Position numbers and translations under genes: made by a program. From Lachnospiraceae bacterium (GTDB taxonomy: Bacteria; Bacillota; Clostridia; Lachnospirales; Lachnospiraceae): a stretch of 39,466 nucleotides of DNA. Location of the stretch: assembly GCA_017482945.1 (NCBI GenBank), contig JAFUMF010000176.1:1-39466 (forward strand), given 5' to 3'. Each line of letters starts with the position of its first letter. Position 1 is the stretch's first letter. Below, piece by piece: positions 8,316-17,798 of this stretch. The notes under the pieces are model-generated. The model made no database searches, was not told where the DNA came from, and saw only the letters and a program-made list of their open reading frames with translations.

Positions 8316-9452
8316 ATGCAGACACTGAATGAAAAAGACTTATGCTTTATCAAGGAAAACATTCAGACCAACTATGATTTCCTGACTACTCTCGGAAAGA
8401 TTCCGGCGCCGTCTCATCAGGAAGACAAGCGTGCGGCATTCTGCAAAGAGTACATGGAATCTCTCGGTGCGGCCAACGTGAGAATCGATGCGGCAAAGAA
8501 CGTTGTGTGTGAGATCGACTGCGAAGGAAAGGACCAGGTCGTGATTTTCGCAGCCCACACCGACATCGTTTTCCCGGATCTTGATGAGCTGCCGATGACC
8601 ATCGAAGGCGACCGGATCGCGGCTCCTGGCATCGGCGATGATACAGGAAACCTTGCGAACCTGATGATGGGCTTAAAGTACGTGCTGACACACCCGGGCT
8701 CCTGTCCGTATGGACTTGTGATCGTGGCGAACTCCTGTGAGGAAGGCCTCGGAAATCTGGACGGTACAAGAGAGCTTGTGAAAACATACGGTGAAAAAAT
8801 CAAGGCCTTCATCTCCTTCGACGGCTACTGTCCACAGTGCTGTTCCCGCGCAGTTGGTTCCCACCGCTACGAAATCACCATCCGCGCTCAGGGCGGCCAT
8901 TCCTACGCAAACTTCGGCAACACCAGTGCCATCAAATTTGCGGCTGATGTGATCGAACGTCTCTACACCCAGGAAATTCCGGGCGGTGATAAGACAACCT
9001 TCAACATCGGCACCATTGAAGGAGGCACGACCGTAAACACAATCCCGGAAAAATGTGTACTTCTTTACGAGTTCCGTTCTGAGAGCCAGGACAACTTAAT
9101 GTTTATGGCAAACCAGATCGAATCCATCATTGAAGAATTCAAGGCCGGCGGCATGGACATCACACTCAAGACACTCGGCATCCGCCCGGGCAACCGCGCA
9201 GTTCCGCCGGAGGGAATTGAAGAAATGACAGCAAGAAATGCCGAGATCCTGTCCCAGTTCTGGGAGGGTCCGCTTGATTTCAACGCATACTCCACAGATG
9301 CCAACATCCCGCTTTCCCTCGGAATCCCGTCCAACGTCATCGGTACCATCGTTGGCGGCGGCGCACACACCTACGACGAGTGGATCGACTTCTCCTTCCA
9401 GGAGACCGGAATGAAGATTGCAATCAGCTTATTAAAAGAATATTGGAAGTAA
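8316..9452 (+). CDS. M20 family metallopeptidase (PepT-like)
   Basis: A 378-residue di-zinc hydrolase of the M20/M28 superfamily. Metal-binding residues are visible: H81-x-D83 in AAHTDIVF, Asp108/Asp109 in PGIGDDTGN, Glu142-Glu143 in ANSCEEGLGN (general base and ligand), and a C-terminal His in VGGGAHTYDE. A dimerisation domain interrupts the catalytic domain at roughly 185-290 (HRYEITIRAQGGHSYANFGN). The nearest known type is tripeptidase/aminoacyl-peptidase PepT. It acts in the cytoplasm, as there is no signal peptide. It starts 38 bases after the kinase with AGGAGG before ATG and no terminator between, so it may belong to the two-component operon. Confidence 0.9.
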   Translation: MQTLNEKDLCFIKENIQTNYDFLTTLGKIPAPSHQEDKRAAFCKEYMESLGAANVRIDAAKNVVCEIDCEGKDQVVIFAAHTDIVFPDLDELPMTIEGDRIAAPGIGDDTGNLANLMMGLKYVLTHPGSCPYGLVIVANSCEEGLGNLDGTRELVKTYGEKIKAFISFDGYCPQCCSRAVGSHRYEITIRAQGGHSYANFGNTSAIKFAADVIERLYTQEIPGGDKTTFNIGTIEGGTTVNTIPEKCVLLYEFRSESQDNLMFMANQIESIIEEFKAGGMDITLKTLGIRPGNRAVPPEGIEEMTARNAEILSQFWEGPLDFNAYSTDANIPLSLGIPSNVIGTIVGGGAHTYDEWIDFSFQETGMKIAISLLKEYWK

Positions 9453-9473
9453 TCGTTCCACTACAATAAAAAC

Positions 9474-9507
9474 GGCGGAGCCCAGTCACTGAAGCTGGGG
9501 CTCCGCC
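9474..9507. terminator. Bidirectional terminator
   Basis: GGCGGAGCCCAG (9474-9485) pairs with CTGGGGCTCCGCC (9495-9507). The tail is ATTTT on the plus strand and GTTTTTATT on the minus strand, so it can end both the PepT-like gene and the convergent M20 pseudogene. Confidence 0.8.
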
Positions 9508-9570
9508 ATTTTCATGTCCATTTCTTCTATTAAATATGTATCTCCGGGGCCATTCCCCCGCAGTCATTTC

Positions 9571-10695
9571 TTAAATATTCGGGATCATAGATGCCAGCAG
9601 TGCCATTCTCGGGATCAATTCATCGATCAGAATGTACTCCTCCGGAGAATGTGCATGGTCGCCGGATGCGCCAAGACCATCCAGTGTCGGGATTCCCATG
9701 GCAGAAATTGTGTTTCCGTCGCTGCCGCCACCTACGAACTGGCTTGTGAACTGGATGCCCAGTTTCTCACCGCTTGCTTTTGCGATCGCGAACAGTGCCA
9801 TGTTGCCCTCAGTCTCTTCCATCGGCAGCTTGCCATCGATAAATTCTACCTCGCGGGTCGCGCCCGGAACCACGGTCTCAAGATTGTGGATCGCGTCGAT
9901 CACGCGCTGGCGCTCTGTCATGGATTTGAAGCGGCAGTCTACGTTGAACACAGCAGTATCCGGAACTACGTTCACTTTTGTACCGCCTTTGGCAACGCCA
10001 ACGTTCACGGTTGTGCCAGCCTCGTAATTGGTCAGTTTCTGGATGAACAGAATCTCATGTGCCATTTCCTCGAGAGCGTTGATACCATCCTGATGAGCAT
10101 TTCCTGCATGAGCTGCTTTTCCGTGGATCGTAACAGTGAATTTCATGTTGCCTTTTCTTCCGGTCTTTAAGTTGCCGTTTGCCACGCACGGCTCAGTAAC
10201 CAGTGCAGCTTTTGCATCTTTTACGTTCTCTTTGATGATGTCAGTGGAATCTTTGCTTCCTGTCTCCTCGTCACCGTTGAATACACAGACGATTTTCTTG
10301 CCCGGATCGATTCCCAGATCCTGATATGCCTTGATCGCCCAGATCGCGGAAATCAGTCCGCTCTTCATATCATAAACGCCCGGTCCGCGGAGCTTGTTGC
10401 CCTCTGCAACATACGGAAGTGCACCGATCGGATGCACCGTATCATAGTGACCTACGATCACGATCTTTTCTTCGCCTTCGCCGTACTCAAATTTTACTAC
10501 GTCATGGCCGCCCTTTGTCTAGTAAACATACGGTACAATGCCGGTTTTCTCGGTGATCTGGCCTTCCAGTACCTTTCTTACCTGAGCCAGTTCCTCAAGA
10601 TCGGATGTGCTGGCCTCTGCCAGAACCAGAGTTTTTAAATCCTCAAAGATCTCTGCCTCATGCTCTTTGTAATAAGCTAAAATTTTCTGTTCCAT
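9571..10695 (-). pseudogene. M20 peptidase (glutamate carboxypeptidase-like) with in-frame amber codon
   Basis: From ATG 10695 (GGAGG six bases upstream) the frame reads 58 codons beginning MEQKILAYYKEHEAEIFEDL, then TAG at 10519-10521. It resumes in the same frame (KGGHDVVKFEYGEGEEKIVI) to 9571, for a full length of 374 codons. The catalytic part is intact: GHYDTVHPIG, GPGVYDMKSG, FNGDEETGS, and a C-terminal HAHSPEEY. M20 carboxypeptidase-like enzymes hydrolyse C-terminal amino acids from small peptides or folate-like substrates. A single C-to-T change in a CAG codon would explain the TAG. A GTG at 10461 could restart a 296-residue product, but this would lack the N-terminal ~78 residues and has no clear ribosome site. 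It follows the MATE gene by 44 bases, probably in one operon. Confidence 0.82.
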
Positions 10696-10739
10696 TTTAC
10701 TGCCTCCTTGCTTTCGTTTGCCCCACCCGGGACGTGCCT

Positions 10740-12095
10740 TTACTTTTTAATAACTTTGATTCTCTTCCATTTGCCGGTCAGATACCAGCTAAAGGAAATG
10801 ATATAGTTTGCGGCCCAGCCCATCGGAACCGCCATCCATGCTACCTGAATACCATAAATCGGTGCAAACACATTTGTCACGATCACGCGGATGGACAGAT
10901 TTACAAGGTTTGCTGTTGTAAATGCCGCCACGTCTCCCGCACCTCTGAGAAGTCCATCCACCGACTGTTTGAGACCGATGAAGGAATAGAAGAAGGAAAG
11001 GAATGTGATGAACTCGATACCGACCGCATACGCCTCTCCGCTTGTATCCTCCAGGAACAGGGAAATAAAGAAATCTCCGAATAACTGGTACATCATACAG
11101 AGAAGAAGACCTGTCGTGAGCACGATCACGTAGCTCATCTTGTAACCTTCCTTGACGCGCTCCAGTTTTCCGGCACCAATGTTCTGCGCCGTAAATGTGG
11201 ACATCGCATTGCCCATCGCAAGCATCGGAACGATGCTCAGGGACTCGATTCTCGTACCTGCGGCATAACCTGCCAGCGCTGCGGAACCAAAACTGTTCAC
11301 CACGGACTGAACCAGGAGAATACCGATGTGGACAATGGACTGCTGCAGTGTGGACGGAACTGCAATGCGCACCATGGAGCCCACCATGTTTTTATCGTAA
11401 AAGGAATATTTTTCTGTTGTTTCATAGCCTTTCAGCTTCTTCATAAGAAGGAAGAACGAAAGAACGGCGGAAACACCCTGCGCGATCAAAGTCGCGATCG
11501 CCACGCCACGAACGCCTTCATGGAAGGAAATAACAAACACCAGGTCCAGTACAATATTTAACAACGAAGAAAAAATCAGAAGATACAGCGGTTTTTTGGA
11601 ATCTCCCAGGGAGTTAAAAATCGATGCCTGCACATTGTACATAAACAGGAATGGGAGTCCCATAAAATAAATCGCAAGATAAACGCCCGCATCCTCAAAA
11701 ATATCTGCCGGCGTGTTGACCCATGTCAAAATCTGGTCGTTGAAAAGCAGGCCAAAAGACGCAAGACAGACGGAAATCACAATGAAATTAATGAGCGTTG
11801 TAAACACCGCAGTCTTCATTTTCGCAATTTTTCCGGCTCCGAAGAACTGGGACACAACGACTGCACTTCCGTTTCCGCCGCCGATGGCGATAGCAATGAA
11901 TACGTTGGTGATCGCAGCCGATGCACCGACCGCCGCCAACGCCTGTTCACCGACGAACCGGCCAACGATCACGGAGTCCGTAATGTTGTAAAACTGCTGA
12001 AACAGGTTTCCGAGGATCATGGGGATCACGAACATCAAAAGCGCTTTGCCCGGATGGTCTGTGATCATGTTGTACTTCTTTTTTGTGGTTGACAT
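10740..12095 (-). CDS. MATE family multidrug/toxin efflux transporter
   Basis: A 451-residue integral membrane protein with twelve predicted helices in two homologous halves. MATE hallmarks are seen near the N-terminus (MILGNLFQQFYNITDSVIVG, GEQALAAVGASAAITN) and in the second half (VPSTLQQSIVHIGILLVQSV, GYAAGTRIESL). Members export cationic drugs and metabolites using a sodium or proton gradient. It lies between a small conserved gene and the broken M20 peptidase, all on the minus strand. The substrate cannot be told from the sequence. Confidence 0.92.
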   Translation of the reverse strand: MSTTKKKYNMITDHPGKALLMFVIPMILGNLFQQFYNITDSVIVGRFVGEQALAAVGASAAITNVFIAIAIGGGNGSAVVVSQFFGAGKIAKMKTAVFTTLINFIVISVCLASFGLLFNDQILTWVNTPADIFEDAGVYLAIYFMGLPFLFMYNVQASIFNSLGDSKKPLYLLIFSSLLNIVLDLVFVISFHEGVRGVAIATLIAQGVSAVLSFFLLMKKLKGYETTEKYSFYDKNMVGSMVRIAVPSTLQQSIVHIGILLVQSVVNSFGSAALAGYAAGTRIESLSIVPMLAMGNAMSTFTAQNIGAGKLERVKEGYKMSYVIVLTTGLLLCMMYQLFGDFFISLFLEDTSGEAYAVGIEFITFLSFFYSFIGLKQSVDGLLRGAGDVAAFTTANLVNLSIRVIVTNVFAPIYGIQVAWMAVPMGWAANYIISFSWYLTGKWKRIKVIKK

Positions 12096-12171
12096 AATAC
12101 TACTCTGTCCTTTCTTATTTCGCCCGATTTCTCGAGCATATCGCTAAAGCCAAGACTTTGGCCAGCTACTT

Positions 12172-12444
12172 TTACTTTTTATTTCCATATTCAGCCTCGT
12201 AATGTTCGTTGAGCCATTTCACAGCTTCCAGAATACCTTCGTGACTGAATGGAACATCCTGAGACACCTTCTTCTCATCATCCGTCATTGCAAAATTATA
12301 CGGCCCCGGCCACGCAATCGCCCGGATCCGGTCGCCATCGTCGTCACTCACCTTTTTCACCATAAAATTCATGCCCCGGTGACTGCCGGTGAATACGGTC
12401 TTTTTCAGGAAAGGAATGGAAATCATTCCTGTTAAGTCAATCAT
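12172..12444 (-). CDS. Small conserved protein of unknown function
   Basis: A 90-residue acidic protein with no signal or membrane segment. Features are FTGSHRGMNFMVKK near the N-terminus, then AIAWPGPYNFAMTDDEKKVS, and a C-terminal helix GILEAVKWLNEHYEAEYG. The pattern resembles small conserved hypothetical proteins of clostridia, but I cannot assign a function. AAAGGAG precedes the ATG. It is the first gene of a probable minus-strand unit with the MATE transporter (76 bases downstream). Confidence 0.75.
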   Translation of the reverse strand: MIDLTGMISIPFLKKTVFTGSHRGMNFMVKKVSDDDGDRIRAIAWPGPYNFAMTDDEKKVSQDVPFSHEGILEAVKWLNEHYEAEYGNKK

Positions 12445-12517
12445 ACTTTATCTCCTTTTTGTTGGCTCTGCCCAACGCCTACGTGTACATTATACCAGTA
12501 AAATCCACTTCTGCCTA

Positions 12518-12546
12518 TTGTATTTTTTCTACTTTCCCACTATACT
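12518..12546 (+). promoter_or_regulatory. Sigma-70 type promoter for the M20D amidohydrolase
   Basis: TTGTAT (12518-12523) and TATACT (12541-12546) are separated by 17 bases, about 80 bases before the ATG at 12629. Confidence 0.6.
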
Positions 12547-12628
12547 AAAAGAAAGTGTCCGTCTGCCTTTTCGCTCGCACCGGGCTGGTTCATGGCACAA
12601 CAATTTTTTCATGAAAGGAACAATCAAA

Positions 12629-13804
12629 ATGAAAGAAATGATCAAATCCCTCGTAACCGAATACGAGTCCAAGCTGCTGGATACCCGTCACCATCTCCAC
12701 GAAAATCCGGAGCTTTCTTTCCAGGAGTATAAGACTGCAGAATATATCCGCGAGAACCTGAAAAACATGGGCATCGAGCTTCAGGAGGGTATTTCCGGAA
12801 CAAGTACTGTCGGTATCTTAAAGGGCTCTGAGCCTGGTCCGTGCATCGCATTCCGTGCAGACATCGACGCACTTCCGGTAGAAGAAAACAATGATCTCCC
12901 GTACAAATCCAAAACTCCGGGAATCATGCACGCCTGCGGTCATGACACTCATGTGGCATGTCTCCTGACTCTGGCTGACATCCTTTCTTCCCACAAAGAA
13001 CTGGTAAAAGGTACTGTAAAATTCGTATTCCAGGCTGCGGAAGAAAAACTTCCGGGCGGTGCAAAACAGCTCTGCGCAGACGGTGTCATGAACGATATTG
13101 ACGTGATCTTCGGCATGCACTGCTCCTCCGGCTATCCGATGGGCATCGTGGAAGTCTGCCATGCAGTAAGCTCTGCTGCCATCGGCGTTTACGAAATCAA
13201 GATCCACGGCAAAGGCGGCCATGGAAGTTCTCCGCACAATGCGCTGAACCCGGTTCCGGTGGCATGTATGGTGGCAAACTCCTTAAACCAGATCCTGGCA
13301 GAGAAAAAAGACCCGACTGCATGCGGCGTATTTACCGTTTCTTATATCAACGGCGGCCAGTACCCGAACATCATCACAGACACTGTGACCATGGGCGGTA
13401 ACGTTCGTACACTGGATAACGACCTGATTCTGAGAGTATTCGACACCATCAACGCAGTGACTAAGGGCATCTGCGAAGGCTATGGTCTCACCTGCGAAGT
13501 GACCACAACCGTCGGCTATCCGGCAACCGTAAACACTCCTCGCTATGCAGACGTGATCCAGGAAGCTGCCACAGCAATGGAATACGAAGTCATCGAAAAA
13601 GCAACCGCTCTCGGCGGCGAAGATTTCGCATACTATGTAATGGAAAAACCGGGCGCATTCTTCCACGTAGGAATGGCTGATCCGGAGCGCCCGATCACAT
13701 CCACACCGCACCACAACGGCCAGTTCATCCTGGACGAGCGCGGACTGAGAATCGCACTGGAGACAGAGATCGCCGTTTACTTAAAGGCAACCGGCCAGAT
13801 GTAA
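12629..13804 (+). CDS. M20D family amidohydrolase / N-acyl amino acid hydrolase
   Basis: A 391-residue cytoplasmic hydrolase. The subfamily signature is clear: RHHLHENPELSFQEYKTA, FRADIDALPVEE, and MHACGHDTHVA with metal-bridging Cys103. Further motifs are FQAAEEKLPGG, the dimerisation domain HGKGGHGSSPHNALNP, and C-terminal ALGGEDFAYY and TSTPHHNGQF. M20D enzymes deacylate N-acyl or N-acetyl amino acids and conjugates such as hippurate-like or indole-amino acid amides. ATG 12629 fits the family start, with AAAGGA nine bases upstream; ATG 12611 in the same frame is an alternative adding six residues. It is transcribed divergently from the MATE unit and followed by a strong terminator. Confidence 0.9.
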   Translation: MKEMIKSLVTEYESKLLDTRHHLHENPELSFQEYKTAEYIRENLKNMGIELQEGISGTSTVGILKGSEPGPCIAFRADIDALPVEENNDLPYKSKTPGIMHACGHDTHVACLLTLADILSSHKELVKGTVKFVFQAAEEKLPGGAKQLCADGVMNDIDVIFGMHCSSGYPMGIVEVCHAVSSAAIGVYEIKIHGKGGHGSSPHNALNPVPVACMVANSLNQILAEKKDPTACGVFTVSYINGGQYPNIITDTVTMGGNVRTLDNDLILRVFDTINAVTKGICEGYGLTCEVTTTVGYPATVNTPRYADVIQEAATAMEYEVIEKATALGGEDFAYYVMEKPGAFFHVGMADPERPITSTPHHNGQFILDERGLRIALETEIAVYLKATGQM

Positions 13805-13830
13805 TTGAATTTTTAACCTGTACATACAAG

Positions 13831-13865
13831 AAACGTCCCGGAAACTCATCATTTCCGGGACGTTT
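13831..13865. terminator. Terminator hairpin
   Basis: AAACGTCCCGGAAA (13831-13844) and TTTCCGGGACGTTT (13852-13865) are perfect complements with a 7-base loop. It lies between the M20D gene and the convergent C11 protease. Confidence 0.8.
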
Positions 13866-13924
13866 CTGTATTCACTATTTTATTCTCACTGAGTCAGACT
13901 CCATACTCGTCCGGCATCTCCGCC

Positions 13925-16372
13925 CTACGGTGTCGGCTCAGTCCAATACTCCTGATTATAAATATCCGTAAACCGGTAAGTCAGCTGCGCTGCATCTTCA
14001 TCCACATACACATCACTGATCACCAGCTCGCCATCTACAACCATCTGATCGCCCAGCATGTAGCTGTCCAAATATTCTCCGTCATAACTATAATAATCGC
14101 AGACGAAATCCAGTGTATCACCATCTACCACCGGATCCATGGTCTTCGGGATCGTATCGGTCTCATCATTCATGTATACAGTACGCACACCGGCCACACT
14201 GCCATACGGATCTTCATCTGTAAACACAAGGATCAACTCCGCACGCACCCCATTGTGCAGGACCGGAACATAACCGGTAATCGTATAATCTTCGCCGTCA
14301 TCCATCGTCGACTCATGATAATATGCCACCGGCTGCTCATTGATCGCGATCCATGTGCACTCCTCCGGCGCCAGAAGATTTCCTTCCTCATCAAAATCAT
14401 AAACCGTATCAAGGCCAAGATCGATATACCCTTCGCCATCATCATAGAACATGTTCGCATGCAGTGTCTGCACCAGCTCCCACTGCTCCTCAGGAAGACG
14501 GATCGCCATGCCATTTCCGGACTCCGTCCAGACAAGTGCATCACCATCAAACCGTTTCTCAGAAAGATATGCCGCCATGTCCTCATCGCTCATGGAACGG
14601 TCATCCAGGAATCCAATATTGCCGGCCCCAAGACCTGCAATATTGCTGACATCGCCGCCGAGGAATCCCATAAGAAGCTGGCCGATGAGTTCCGCACTCT
14701 CCGCAGAGTAAGAACCTGACGCACCATTTCCCATCATGCCCATCAGAGACGGAAGCGGGGAAGTCGTACCGCCGCTCACAGCCTGACCGCTGACCTCCAT
14801 GCTAGCAAACTCCTGAATGCAGCGCATGTATTCCTCGTCCATACCAATTTCTTCAAAGGTAGCAACTGCCTCATCCACCGTAGAGATCTTCTTGAACGGG
14901 AAATAAATCGATACACCGTAGGAATTAGTCATATTGGAAGAAGTACGATTGTACTTGATCGCTCCAAGGAGAGCCTCCGCCAATGCTTCGCCTTCCTCTG
15001 TTCCCATATTTTTCGCCAGATGCACAAGATCTACCTGATCGATCTTACTGGACACCGCAAACTCACGGGCACCGCTGCGGGCGTTGGAAACCACCTGATA
15101 CTCCTCATTGCGGATCAGATCGCTGGTCGCGCTGGAGAACTCCGTAAATGCCTTCGGCACCGTTGTCTCCATCTCCGCCAGGTCAATGATGGAGAGCGTT
15201 GTGGACTGACCCTTACACTTCTGCGCGCAGACATCCACAAAATCATCAATGATCTTCTTACCGATTTCAATGGTCGGCATGGACGGATCCTCAGAAAGCT
15301 CTGTCAACCAATTGGTATAATACCAGCCCACGCCCGGCTCCGTCTCCTCACTGGCAATCAGATAATCCGCATGCTTCGTGAGCATCAGCGCATTCTCCGC
15401 AGTTGCCATCAGACAAGCATCAAAACCGACAAAATCAAACTTCACGCCGCCGTCTGTCAGCGCCTCATCAATTCCAGCCAGACTCATAGAGCCGGAGGAA
15501 GAAAACTTCTCATCATAACCATAACCGCTGACAGAACCGCCGCCATGATCCCAGAAAATCAGAGAATAACGGTTCGCCGGATATTTATCCGCACACCAAC
15601 GGATAAATCCAGAAAGCGTATCCGGATCCGTCATGGAAACACTTCCAAGATCGTCCTCCAGACACACCAGACCATCATCCCTCACCTGCCAGATCTGGTT
15701 GGTATTACTGCTGATCACATTATTGCGCCAGCCGCTGCAGCCGCCGGTATACACCAGAAGATTCACATCATCAGAAATGTCCGCATTGAGCATCTCCTGA
15801 AGATCCGATGTTCCCATTCCACTGCGTGACTCCAGGTCCGTACCACAAAGATATACCATCAACGTAACCTTATCGTTGCCATTTCCGAGAATCTCCGTCC
15901 GCTTTTCCCTGGAACCTTCCGCCACAGTCGTATCCAGCTTTCCAATATTACTGCCCACATCCCAGCCAGTAGAAATACTGCCGCCGCCAAGACTATTCAG
16001 CAGTGTAGTAAGATCCGCACCACTCACCTGAGCCTGCTGCGACTGCTCCTGCTGATACTGTTCATAGCCACCCGCCTGGCCATATCCTCCAGAACCGGAA
16101 CCGCCGGAAAATCCACCCATAAGACTTCCAAGTCCCGTACCGCCGCCAAGAAATACCACGATCAGCAGCATAATAATCTTCATGAGGCCACCGCCACCGC
16201 TTCCACCCGAGCGGGTCGGTCTGCCGCCTCCGCCGGATCCACCAGTCGGTCTCCCCGAGTACCCTCCGCCAGAACCCACCGGCCCGGTACCGAGGCCGCT
16301 GCCTCTTTTATACACACCTTTTCCTTGACCGCTCACATTCCGCTGACGGCCACGAGGTCTGTTCCCTGCCAT
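13925..16372 (-). CDS. Membrane-anchored clostripain-like (C11) cysteine protease
   Basis: An 815-residue protein. Residues 1-62 are a basic, Gly/Arg-rich low-complexity tail, 63-86 a membrane helix (LMKIIMLLIVVFLGGGTGLG), and about 90-120 a Gly/Gln-rich spacer. The C11 catalytic domain starts near 165 (KVTLMVYLCGTDLESRSGMG). His276 lies in IFWDHGGGSVSGYG and the nucleophile Cys320 in FVGFDACLMAT, the catalytic dyad of clostripain-type peptidases that cut after Arg or Lys. The C-terminal ~250 residues are acidic and beta-rich (DGDALVWTESGNGM onward) and of unknown role. With an N-in topology the protease would face outward. The gene stands alone with its own promoter region. Confidence 0.88.
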   Translation of the reverse strand: MAGNRPRGRQRNVSGQGKGVYKRGSGLGTGPVGSGGGYSGRPTGGSGGGGRPTRSGGSGGGGLMKIIMLLIVVFLGGGTGLGSLMGGFSGGSGSGGYGQAGGYEQYQQEQSQQAQVSGADLTTLLNSLGGGSISTGWDVGSNIGKLDTTVAEGSREKRTEILGNGNDKVTLMVYLCGTDLESRSGMGTSDLQEMLNADISDDVNLLVYTGGCSGWRNNVISSNTNQIWQVRDDGLVCLEDDLGSVSMTDPDTLSGFIRWCADKYPANRYSLIFWDHGGGSVSGYGYDEKFSSSGSMSLAGIDEALTDGGVKFDFVGFDACLMATAENALMLTKHADYLIASEETEPGVGWYYTNWLTELSEDPSMPTIEIGKKIIDDFVDVCAQKCKGQSTTLSIIDLAEMETTVPKAFTEFSSATSDLIRNEEYQVVSNARSGAREFAVSSKIDQVDLVHLAKNMGTEEGEALAEALLGAIKYNRTSSNMTNSYGVSIYFPFKKISTVDEAVATFEEIGMDEEYMRCIQEFASMEVSGQAVSGGTTSPLPSLMGMMGNGASGSYSAESAELIGQLLMGFLGGDVSNIAGLGAGNIGFLDDRSMSDEDMAAYLSEKRFDGDALVWTESGNGMAIRLPEEQWELVQTLHANMFYDDGEGYIDLGLDTVYDFDEEGNLLAPEECTWIAINEQPVAYYHESTMDDGEDYTITGYVPVLHNGVRAELILVFTDEDPYGSVAGVRTVYMNDETDTIPKTMDPVVDGDTLDFVCDYYSYDGEYLDSYMLGDQMVVDGELVISDVYVDEDAAQLTYRFTDIYNQEYWTEPTP

Positions 16373-16594
16373 AAAAACTCCTCCTTTGTTGCACTCAAAC
16401 TAACTGGTTTTAGTATATCATATTCCAAAAAAAATTTCTGCATAATCTCTTGCATTGCTCCACATTAAGAGATGCCAGATTCACCATAAACAACTTATCG
16501 TACTATCAAAATATGAGAACCCATTCGCAGATCATCCGAAAGACAAACGTCCTATATTTTGATATGATAAAAGCACCGAAAGGAGGATTCGTAA

Positions 16595-17704
16595 ATGATA
16601 AATTTCAAATTGGCAGAACTCAGGAAAAAGAATAACCTCACACAACAGGAACTTGGTGACATTCTTAATGTCTCTTATCAGACCATCAGCAAATGGGAAA
16701 ATAGTATCGTATTTCCTGACATCACCATGCTGCCGCAAATCAGCAGTTACTTTGGCGTATCTGTCGATGCGTTGCTGGGGCTCGTTCCTTTGGAAGAAGG
16801 ATACCGTCCATCCAACACAGGAACTGCGGATTACTGGGAATCCCGGTTAGAATACTTAAAACACACCAGAAAAACCATGTGGAATGAAGATTATATTCGA
16901 TTTTTGATTCGCGATGTTTGGAACATCGACCGACCGATTTCAGTGTTAGATTGTGGATGTGGCTTTGGATCCATGGGCTTATTGATCATGCCGCTTTTAC
17001 CGCCTGGAAGCAAGTATACGGGAATTGATTTTTCAAATACAATGATCAGCGCCGCAAAAGACATGTTCGCACATTCTGGTATTGATGCAACATTTATTTT
17101 ATCAGATATCATGGCCTATGACACAAGCACAAAGTATGACATGGTCATCAGCCAGGCAGTCCTCCGTCATGTAGATAATGGCGAAACCGTTCTCCGCAGG
17201 ATGGCAGGATTTTTAAAAGCAGGCGGACTTTTAGTCAGCATGGAATGCAACCGCGAATTTGAAGCAGACGGTCTGTATGTTCAGGGAATGGATTATTTTA
17301 AATTATGTCAGCATGACGGCTTGAAAAAAATGTGGAAAATGGAGTTTGAAAAACAGAATCGTGACTATTCCATCGCCATGAAAATTCCTCACTATATGAA
17401 ACTGGCAGGATTAAAAAACATCTCATGCCGAATGAACGACCGGGTGACTTTCCTGGATCCGGAACAAGAGAAATACCAGGAGCAGTTGGAGTGTTTCATC
17501 AATTCTGCCCATTGGAATGAGGAAAAAACGGATCAGGAATTAGAAGAAAATATTTCCTACTTTATGAACCATGGAATGAGTAGAAAAGAGGCAGAGGATT
17601 ACTGCAGACAGCAGAATGGGATCGTGAAATATTTGAAAAAGAATAAAGGAGAAGTGGCGCTTACGAAAGTTGGCGGTGTGATGATTTCTTATGGATGGAA
17701 GTAA
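16595..17704 (+). CDS. XRE-type HTH fused to a SAM-dependent methyltransferase
   Basis: A 369-residue protein with two domains. Residues 4-62 are a Cro/CI helix-turn-helix (ELRKKNNLTQQELGDILNVS, YQTISKWENS). From about 80 there is a class I Rossmann methyltransferase with SAM motif I VLDCGCGFGSMG (117-128), the acidic TGIDFSNTM, and VISQAVLRHVDN. A C-terminal ~100 residues of helices follows. The HTH could bring the enzyme to DNA or sense SAM-dependent activity; the methyl acceptor is unknown. The methyltransferase lacks a DPPY/NPPY motif, so a small molecule or tRNA-like acceptor is likelier than DNA. AAAGGAGG stands 8 bases before ATG. It is followed by a hairpin terminator and sits at the left edge of an accessory-looking stretch. 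Confidence 0.85.
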   Translation: MINFKLAELRKKNNLTQQELGDILNVSYQTISKWENSIVFPDITMLPQISSYFGVSVDALLGLVPLEEGYRPSNTGTADYWESRLEYLKHTRKTMWNEDYIRFLIRDVWNIDRPISVLDCGCGFGSMGLLIMPLLPPGSKYTGIDFSNTMISAAKDMFAHSGIDATFILSDIMAYDTSTKYDMVISQAVLRHVDNGETVLRRMAGFLKAGGLLVSMECNREFEADGLYVQGMDYFKLCQHDGLKKMWKMEFEKQNRDYSIAMKIPHYMKLAGLKNISCRMNDRVTFLDPEQEKYQEQLECFINSAHWNEEKTDQELEENISYFMNHGMSRKEAEDYCRQQNGIVKYLKKNKGEVALTKVGGVMISYGWK

Positions 17705-17721
17705 AATGCAGCCGACAAAAC

Positions 17722-17756
17722 AGGACCATGCATTTTTTATACGAATGCATGGTCCT
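17722..17756. terminator. Terminator hairpin
   Basis: AGGACCATGCATT (17722-17734) pairs perfectly with AATGCATGGTCCT (17744-17756), followed by ATTTC. It lies 18 bases after the HTH-methyltransferase stop and before the convergent small gene. Confidence 0.75.
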
Positions 17757-17798
17757 ATTTCAAAGAAACCTGGCAAATCAAAGTCTCCTTCTCAGTCC

